Assembly: GCF_934372025.1 (NCBI RefSeq)
Contig: NZ_CAKROJ010000017.1
Span: 1-38,960, forward strand
Source of the DNA: an uncultured Blautia sp.
GTDB taxonomy: Bacteria > Bacillota > Clostridia > Lachnospirales > Lachnospiraceae
Direction: 5' to 3'
DNA: 38,960 nucleotides
Of this stretch, positions 34,103 to 38,960 are shown in pieces. How positions within the stretch are numbered: position 1 is the stretch's first letter; the number at the start of each line of letters is the position of its first letter. The position numbers and the translations under genes are program-made. The notes beneath the pieces were generated by a model that ran no database searches, was not told where the DNA came from, and saw nothing but the letters and a program-made list of their open reading frames with translations.

Positions 34103-34503
34103 TGAAACTGCACCGGAACATCCCGGTATTCTGTTTTTATTACAATATACGGATATGATGGTTCTCCTCCCTGAACTTCTTCCGTTGGACCAATCAGTTT
34201 TGTTACAAAAAAAACAGCATTCGAAGATTCTGAAAGTTCTGTAACCTGAATGCTGTAACCTCCGCTCATCTGCCTTCCATACCCTTTCGCCAGAAACAAT
34301 TCCTTTCCTTTCTGATAGGCGATCTGAAATTCTGATTCTTTTTTTTCTTCAATCAGTTCTTTCATTTCTTCGGGGATCTGTGAAACTTCCATTACAGAAT
34401 ATGAAAGAGACCTTCTGTTTCCTTCTTCAATTCGTATCATGCGACATCCTCCAAGTATAAGAAAAAACACTGCCAGACACAGAAGAGAAAGTGTTCTTTT
34501 CAT
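34099..34503 (-). CDS. PrcB-like lipoprotein upstream of sipL
   Basis: A 134-residue predicted lipoprotein. The signal peptide MKRTLSLLCLAVFFLILGGC ends in a clean lipobox (LGGC). The C-terminal ~70 residues (GGYSIQVTELSESSNAVFFV, then SYPYIVIKTE) match the small PrcB_C domain, named for a spirochaete protease-complex subunit. Function in Clostridia is unknown. I chose ATG 34503 with GAAGGA upstream, since the ATG at 34527 has no good SD and would dilute the signal peptide. It overlaps sipL by 4 bp and shares a sigma-E-like promoter, so a role at the forespore or coat interface is a reasonable guess. Confidence 0.75.
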   Translation of the reverse strand: MKRTLSLLCLAVFFLILGGCRMIRIEEGNRRSLSYSVMEVSQIPEEMKELIEEKKESEFQIAYQKGKELFLAKGYGRQMSGGYSIQVTELSESSNAVFFVTKLIGPTEEVQGGEPSYPYIVIKTEYRDVPVQFQ

Positions 34504-34545
34504 AAATTCCTTCTCATTTCCCGACATTTCATTTCTTTAATATGT

Positions 34546-34574
34546 ATTCTATGCTGAGTACAAAACATTTATTG
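34546..34574 (-). promoter_or_regulatory. Sigma-E-like sporulation promoter for the prcB-like/sipL operon
   Basis: On the minus strand CATAGAAT (34553-34546) matches 7 of 8 bases of the sigma-E -10 CATACAAT. A -35-like CAATAAA (34574-34568) lies 14 bp upstream. SipL is known to be made in the mother cell under sigma-E in related species. The -35 match is partial. Confidence 0.4.
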
Positions 34575-34600
34575 CAAGTATTTGCAAAATCACTTATACT
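34572..34600 (+). promoter_or_regulatory. Sigma-A-type promoter for plsC
   Basis: TTGCAA (34572-34577), a 17-bp spacer and TATACT (34595-34600) lie about 60 bp upstream of the ATG at 34659. The -35 overlaps the -35 of the opposing sigma-E-like promoter by three bases. Confidence 0.65.
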
Positions 34601-34658
34601 TGTAACAGAGCCTTATTTTACAGGACATTTTTTATTTTAAAAGAAAGAGGAATTCATC

Positions 34659-35399
34659 ATGATTCGTTTTATTATCGTTGCCATTACGGTCATTGGATTT
34701 CTGATTTTATCTATTCCGATTCTTTTAGTGGAATGGATCATCGGAAAATTCTCACCTGAAACCAAAGAGATCAGTTCTCTTCGCATCATTCAGGCAGTAT
34801 TCAAATTAATTCTGTGGGAGGCCGGAACCAAAGTCACTGTGATCGGTGAAGAGAATGTTCCAAAAGACACACCAGTTCTTTATATCGGAAACCACAGAAG
34901 TTATTTTGATATCCTGCTCACCTACAGCCGCTGTCCGATCCGTACTGGATATGTAGCCAAAAAAGAAATGGAACGCTATCCGCTTCTTTCAAACTGGATG
35001 CGTTATCTGCACTGTCTCTTCCTTGACCGTACAGATATCAAACAGGGGCTTACGACTATCCTCACTGCAATTGAAAAGGTCAGATCCGGTATTTCTATCT
35101 GTATCTTCCCAGAAGGTACTCGAAATAAAAATGCTGATGATCTGGAACTTCTTCCATTCCATGAGGGAAGCTTCAAAATTGCCAGTAAATCCGGCTGTGC
35201 AATCATTCCTATGGCCATGAATAATACAGTTGAAATTTTTGAAGCTCATTTTCCAAAGATCAAACGGACACATGTCGTTCTGGAATATGGTAAACCCATT
35301 TATGTCAAAGAACTTTCCAAAGAGGACCAAAAGCATCTCGGTACTTATACACAAAATATTATTCACGAAATGCTCGAGAAAAACAAATCTCTGGTTTAA
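34659..35399 (+). CDS. plsC: 1-acyl-sn-glycerol-3-phosphate acyltransferase (PlsC)
   Basis: A 246-residue membrane-bound enzyme that acylates lysophosphatidic acid to phosphatidic acid in phospholipid synthesis. An N-terminal hydrophobic helix (about 3-27) anchors it. The catalytic HX4D motif is NHRSYFD (His79, Asp84), and the substrate-binding motif is IFPEGTRNK. Length is typical. GAGGAA lies about 8 bp before the ATG. It is alone on its transcript, whose 3' end contains the structured repeat 35406-35550 and then a terminator. Confidence 0.92.
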   Translation: MIRFIIVAITVIGFLILSIPILLVEWIIGKFSPETKEISSLRIIQAVFKLILWEAGTKVTVIGEENVPKDTPVLYIGNHRSYFDILLTYSRCPIRTGYVAKKEMERYPLLSNWMRYLHCLFLDRTDIKQGLTTILTAIEKVRSGISICIFPEGTRNKNADDLELLPFHEGSFKIASKSGCAIIPMAMNNTVEIFEAHFPKIKRTHVVLEYGKPIYVKELSKEDQKHLGTYTQNIIHEMLEKNKSLV

Positions 35400-35405
35400 T
35401 TTAAC

Positions 35406-35550
35406 GTAACTGTTCAGTACCCTCACAGTTACGAGTCAAAATGCATTCCAAATCACCTTCGGTGATGGCATTTTGCCTTGTATGTCTCGGGATTTTGGCA
35501 AAAAACATGCCAAAACGCCTCGCGGGATACTACCTTCTGAATAGTTACAG
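35406..35550. repeat. MITE-like structured intergenic repeat
   Basis: Terminal inverted repeats GTAACTGTTCAG (35406-35417) and CTGAATAGTTAC (35537-35548) match at 11 of 12 positions. TTTAAC occurs directly on both sides (35400-35405 and 35551-35556), like a target-site duplication. Three internal hairpins are present: CGTAACTGT/ACAGTTACG (35405-35433); CAAAATGC/GCATTTTG (35437-35475) with an inner ATCACC/GGTGAT; and TTTTGGCA/TGCCAAAA (35493-35515). It has no coding capacity and lies directly after the plsC stop codon. Confidence 0.6.
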
Positions 35551-35559
35551 TTTAACAAT

Positions 35560-35611
35560 AAAAAGCTGCCGCATCACAGATGAATTTTACTCTGTGATAC
35601 GACAGCTTTTT
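35560..35611. terminator. Bidirectional intrinsic terminator
   Basis: Long arms AAAAAGCTG...CATCACAG and CTGTGAT...CAGCTTTTT, with A-runs on one side and T-runs on the other, lie between convergent plsC and galK. Confidence 0.8.
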
Positions 35612-35643
35612 CGTTATCGTCTGCTATGTTTTATCTGTATATT

Positions 35644-36879
35644 TTATCCGATATGTGTTGCACCGATTGCACGGATATCCATAGGATAAACGTTTTCTTT
35701 ACCAACAAATTTAGAAATATATTCTACATAGTTGTCCTGTTCTTTTTCCGGAACAACTGCAGCGATAACACCTGCAAATCCACCTCCGTGAACACGGCAT
35801 ACACCTGCACCGATCTTCTTAAGAAACAGCTGTGTAAGTGCAAGAGTTCTGGTGATCTTCTGCTCATGGAAGTCTTTCATTGTATAGCAGTTCTGAAGAA
35901 GTTCCCATGACGATTTGCCGGATTCATCCAGGAGCTGAAGGAATCTGTCATAATCCCCATGATGGATTGCATCTGCCGCTTCTTCTACACGAGAAGTTTC
36001 TCCAAAGAAATGAAGTGCACGGAGAACCGCTCTGTCATCCTCGATCTCATTGCAGTGTTCAAGAAGTGCGTCCACATTTGTTTCATGAAGAAGTTCTACA
36101 CCAAGTACCTTTGCAACTGCTTTCATTTCTCCAGGAATCTCAGAATATTCCTGACTTAAGTCTGCATGTCCTTTTCCTGTATTTACAATCACAAGCTTAT
36201 ATCCGAATTTACCAAAGGAAAAATCAAGCTTGCTGTATTCCAGATTATCTCTGTCTGAGAAATCAAAAAGAACCGGACCGCCAACTGCACATGCCATCTG
36301 ATCCATCATTCCGGATGCCTTATCCCAGTATACATTTTCTGCGTACTGGCCAATCTTTGCATAATCATTGAATGACATTTTACTGTCATTGAAGAAGTAA
36401 TCAATGATCGTACAGATCAGCATCTCAAAAGATGCAGAGGAGCTGACACCTGCTGCTGCGATAACGTTTGTGCTCACATATGCATCAAATCCTGCAGTTT
36501 TGAATCCATTCTTCTGTGCACCTTCCATCATTCCTGCCACAAGTGCTGCTGTACCTTTTTTGTAGTTATTTTTGCTGAGCTTTGTAAGGTCAACTACGAT
36601 CTCATCTCTGTAACCTTCGCTTGTAATATGAATTACCTGGGTTCCATTCGGATAAGCGGCTCCAATCGTATCAAGATTAATACTTCCTGCAATTACTTTA
36701 CCGCCATTGTGATCTGTATGGTTACCGATGATCTCCGTTCTTCCCGGTGCTGTGAAATATTCTGCTTTATCCTGTTTATAGATTTTTGCAAAATTATCTG
36801 CAAGATTTTTAAAACGTGCACCGCTGATTTCTGCTTCTCCATAAATTTCCTGAAGTTTCGCTGTTTCTGGTAAATTCAT
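35644..36879 (-). CDS. galK: Galactokinase
   Basis: A 411-residue GHMP kinase that phosphorylates galactose at C1 in the Leloir pathway. The galactokinase signature GRTEIIGNHTDHNGGKVIAG, the ATP loop AAGVSSSASFE and the C-terminal CRVHGGGFAGVI are intact. It is slightly longer than E. coli GalK because of an N-terminal extension common in Clostridia. GGAGA precedes the ATG. A perfect -10 TATAAT lies on the minus strand at 36943-36938, with no recognisable -35. That fits a promoter needing an activator, and an AraC-type gene is divergently transcribed 192 bp away. galE and galT are not in the window. Confidence 0.93.
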   Translation of the reverse strand: MNLPETAKLQEIYGEAEISGARFKNLADNFAKIYKQDKAEYFTAPGRTEIIGNHTDHNGGKVIAGSINLDTIGAAYPNGTQVIHITSEGYRDEIVVDLTKLSKNNYKKGTAALVAGMMEGAQKNGFKTAGFDAYVSTNVIAAAGVSSSASFEMLICTIIDYFFNDSKMSFNDYAKIGQYAENVYWDKASGMMDQMACAVGGPVLFDFSDRDNLEYSKLDFSFGKFGYKLVIVNTGKGHADLSQEYSEIPGEMKAVAKVLGVELLHETNVDALLEHCNEIEDDRAVLRALHFFGETSRVEEAADAIHHGDYDRFLQLLDESGKSSWELLQNCYTMKDFHEQKITRTLALTQLFLKKIGAGVCRVHGGGFAGVIAAVVPEKEQDNYVEYISKFVGKENVYPMDIRAIGATHIG

Positions 36880-36994
36880 AATTTTGTTCTCCTTTACATT
36901 ACGTTTTTATACATACCCGCTTATTCTAACTAAGTTTATTATATCGTATCCATAATAAATTACCTTAATTAATATGCGAAAAACAGGTAAAATC

Positions 36995-37024
36995 TTGCGT
37001 TTCACATTAAAAAACTGGTATAAT
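36995..37024 (+). promoter_or_regulatory. Sigma-A-type promoter for the AraC-family gene
   Basis: TTGCGT (36995-37000), an 18-bp spacer and a perfect TATAAT (37019-37024) preceded by an extended TGG, about 48 bp upstream of the ATG at 37072. Confidence 0.7.
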
Positions 37025-37071
37025 AGGAATGATAACAGTAAATTTATGCGTTTAAAATACAGGAGCCCTTT

Positions 37072-37956
37072 ATGCAGATCATCACCAACCAATTTCAGAA
37101 AGAATTGAAAAAACACGGCAGTGATCATTTTCCTTTTCTGGTCAGCTACCAATGCCTGTCAGAATACGATTCTAACTCTTTTATGTGGCACTACCACCCG
37201 GAGATTGAGATTACCTATGTAAAAAAGGGCTGTATGCATTACCGGGTCAATAATCGTTCCTTTCATCTGAAAGAAGATGATATTGTCTTCTGTAATTCCA
37301 ATGCCCTGCATAGTAGTGAAATGGAAAATCAGGAGGATTGCTCTTACATACCTGTCACCTTCGACCCCAAACTGATCTATGGTTTTTTTCAGAGTACGCT
37401 CTGTACAAAATATGTAGAGCCCATTATCCAGAATCTGGCTCTCTGCGCCATTCATATTGATTACAGTGAAAAATGGCACAGAGATTTCCGCGGGCATATG
37501 CTTAAACTCATATCCCTCGATAAAGAAAAACCTGATTTTTATGAACTGGACATCACCATTCATTTGCTTGCCATGTGGAAACTGCTAGCCGAACATCTGC
37601 CGCATCAGCCTGCTCCTGCGGCATCGGACCTCACAGAATACGAAAGAATACGAAAGATCCTTACTTTTATTGAGCAGAATTATATGAATACAATCTCACT
37701 TGGAGATATTTCTGAATACATCCATCTCTGTGAGAGCGAGTGCACACGTTTATTTAAACGACACATGAACACTACGCTTTTTACCTTTCTTCAGGAATAC
37801 CGGATTGAACGAAGTCTGGAGCTTCTGAACACCAAAGAATCGATCAGCAGCATTGCCGAAAAGGTCGGCTTCTCTGATTCAAACTACTATTCAAAAGTAT
37901 TTGCCAAAGTGAAAGGATGCAGTCCGAGAGAATATCGGAAGAATTTAATGAAGTAA
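37072..37956 (+). CDS. AraC-family transcriptional regulator with cupin sensor domain
   Basis: A 294-residue regulator. The N-terminal cupin (about 30-170) has the histidine-bearing WHYHPEIEITYVKKG strand typical of sugar-sensing AraC proteins. Two helix-turn-helix motifs occupy the C-terminal ~100 residues, including AEKVGFSDSNYYSKVFAKV and the closing GCSPREYRKN. AGGAG lies before the ATG. It is divergent from galK and probably controls it and its own promoter in response to galactose or a galactoside, which is inference from position. A strong terminator follows 14 bp after the stop. Confidence 0.9.
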   Translation: MQIITNQFQKELKKHGSDHFPFLVSYQCLSEYDSNSFMWHYHPEIEITYVKKGCMHYRVNNRSFHLKEDDIVFCNSNALHSSEMENQEDCSYIPVTFDPKLIYGFFQSTLCTKYVEPIIQNLALCAIHIDYSEKWHRDFRGHMLKLISLDKEKPDFYELDITIHLLAMWKLLAEHLPHQPAPAASDLTEYERIRKILTFIEQNYMNTISLGDISEYIHLCESECTRLFKRHMNTTLFTFLQEYRIERSLELLNTKESISSIAEKVGFSDSNYYSKVFAKVKGCSPREYRKNLMK

Positions 37957-37970
37957 GAAAAACTAAAAAA

Positions 37971-37999
37971 GCCCAGAGGACTGTCGAAGTCCCCTGGGC
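37971..37999. terminator. Bidirectional intrinsic terminator
   Basis: Arms GCCCAGAGGAC and GTCCCCTGGGC (one mismatch) with a 7-base loop, A-run before and AT-rich sequence after, lie between the convergent AraC-family gene and glgP. Confidence 0.8.
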
Positions 38000-38006
38000 A
38001 AAATAT

Positions 38007-38960
38007 TTATTTTACAAAAACCTTGTCCAGATGCCAGATATCATCTACGTATTCCTGGATTGTTCTGTCAGATGTGAACTTGCCAGCGCATGCTGTGTTC
38101 AGCATAGCCATACGAGCCCAGCCTTTTTCATCTTTGTATGCTTCTTCCACTTTCTTCTGTGCTGCTGCATAGGAACGGAAGTCAGCAAGGATAAAGTACT
38201 GGTCTGCTCTCTCTCCACCGTTCTGGTTAAGAAGAGAATTGTACAGATCACGGAACAGTTCTGTATCAGAAGAGAAGGTTCCATTTACAAGCTCTGTCAG
38301 TACCTGACGGATCTCATCATCTGTATTGTAGATGACTCTCGGATCATATCCGCCGTTGTTTTCATAGTTGATTACTTCATCAGCGCTCAGACCAAAGATA
38401 AATGCATTGTCTTTGCCGACTTCATCAACGATCTCAACGTTGGCACCATCCATAGTTCCCAGAGTCGGTGCACCGTTCAGCATGAATTTCATGTTACCTG
38501 TACCGGAAGCTTCTTTACTTGCTGTAGAAATCTGCTCAGATACATCTGCTGCTGCAAAGATCATTTCGGCGTTGGATACACGATAGTTCTCGATGAATAC
38601 AACTTTCAGTTTGCCGTTGATAGAAGCATCATTATTTACAACATCTGCAACAGAGTTGATCAGTTTGATGATTTTCTTGGCACGGGCATAACCTGCGGAT
38701 GCTTTTGCACCGAAGATGAATGTTCTTGGATAGAAATCCATTTCCGGATGTTTTTTAATCTGATCATACAGATAAATAACATGCAGGATGTTCAGAAGCT
38801 GACGTTTGTACTCATGAAGTCTCTTAACCTGAACATCGAAGATAGAACGTGGATTTACCTCTACTCCGTTGTGCTCAAGAATATATTTAGCCAGACGAAC
38901 TTTGTTCTGGTATTTGATGTTCATGAATTCCTGCTGTGCTTTTTCATCATCAACATAAAC
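38007..38960 (-). CDS. glgP: Glycogen phosphorylase, C-terminal part (5' end outside window)
   Basis: The last ~317 codons are present. The frame stays open through 38960, so the internal ATG at 38924 is not the start. Glycogen/starch phosphorylase releases glucose-1-phosphate from alpha-1,4-glucan using PLP. Diagnostic blocks are VQVKRLHEYKRQLLN, the FIFGAKASAGY segment and the PLP-lysine region ASGTGNMKFMLNGAPTLGT. The C-terminus is complete and ends 8 bp from the bidirectional terminator. With glgB it gives the cell both synthesis and breakdown functions for glycogen. Confidence 0.95.
   Translation of the reverse strand, partial: VYVDDEKAQQEFMNIKYQNKVRLAKYILEHNGVEVNPRSIFDVQVKRLHEYKRQLLNILHVIYLYDQIKKHPEMDFYPRTFIFGAKASAGYARAKKIIKLINSVADVVNNDASINGKLKVVFIENYRVSNAEMIFAAADVSEQISTASKEASGTGNMKFMLNGAPTLGTMDGANVEIVDEVGKDNAFIFGLSADEVINYENNGGYDPRVIYNTDDEIRQVLTELVNGTFSSDTELFRDLYNSLLNQNGGERADQYFILADFRSYAAAQKKVEEAYKDEKGWARMAMLNTACAGKFTSDRTIQEYVDDIWHLDKVFVK

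Noticed and set aside
38007..38924. Complete 305-residue gene starting at the internal ATG 38924
   Set aside because: The frame remains open to the window edge with glycogen phosphorylase sequence, and no SD precedes that ATG. It is the 3' part of glgP.

Overview
This 39-kb window looks like chromosomal DNA of an anaerobic, spore-forming, low-to-moderate-GC Firmicute of the Lachnospiraceae (Blautia/Dorea/Ruminococcus-like). The reasons are a GerA-type germinant receptor and SipL, several small families typical of this group (DUF6483, DUF4317, DUF1934), strong AGGAGG-type ribosome binding sites and consensus sigma-A promoters. I recognise no phage, plasmid, integrase, transposase, CRISPR array, tRNA or rRNA. 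The family assignment is inference. No gene-free stretch exceeds about 280 bases.

Layout. (1) 1-2371: a corrinoid/one-carbon module, with a truncated pterin-type methyltransferase divergent from a RACo-like corrinoid activator and a cysteine-rich DUF2284 protein. (2) 2334-5916 (minus): asparaginase, a lone HPt protein and a large GGDEF-REC-HD-GYP c-di-GMP protein whose 3' end carries an 11-bp G tract. (3) 6190-7753 (plus): a DUF6483/DUF4317 pair. (4) 7801-15461 (minus): a SurA/parvulin-FKBP lipoprotein, mfd, pth and two G3E (CobW-like) GTPases, one with a roughly 48-histidine metal-binding repeat and one fused to an OB-like C-terminal domain. (5) 15688-19716 (minus): a small conserved protein, glycogen branching enzyme, and a membrane-anchored polysaccharide deacetylase with an Ser/Asp/Gly tail. 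(6) 19873-25173 (minus): a compact operon of two tandem atypical NodB deacetylases, a trigger-factor-like lipoprotein and NagA. (7) 25432-27215: a small membrane protein, DUF1934 protein and glutamate racemase. (8) 27284-30771 (minus): a germination operon with GerAA, a GerAB-GerAC fusion and a small membrane protein. (9) 30858-34503 (minus): GntR regulator with ispE, and sipL with a PrcB-like lipoprotein. (10) 34659-38960: plsC, a MITE-like structured repeat, galactokinase divergent from an AraC regulator, and the 3' part of glycogen phosphorylase.

Themes. Much of the window serves the cell envelope (deacetylases, NagA, MurI, extracellular foldases, PlsC), sporulation and germination, and carbon storage (glgB, glgP, galK). 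The most unusual items are the GerB-GerC fusion with a shortened GerC part, the paired G3E metallochaperone candidates, the deacetylase/secreted trigger factor/NagA operon, the G tract in the c-di-GMP gene, and an intergenic repeat at 35406-35550 with a related hairpin at 6034-6060.

Starts were chosen by ribosome binding site and promoter position. Promoters, terminators and operators were found by eye and remain untested.
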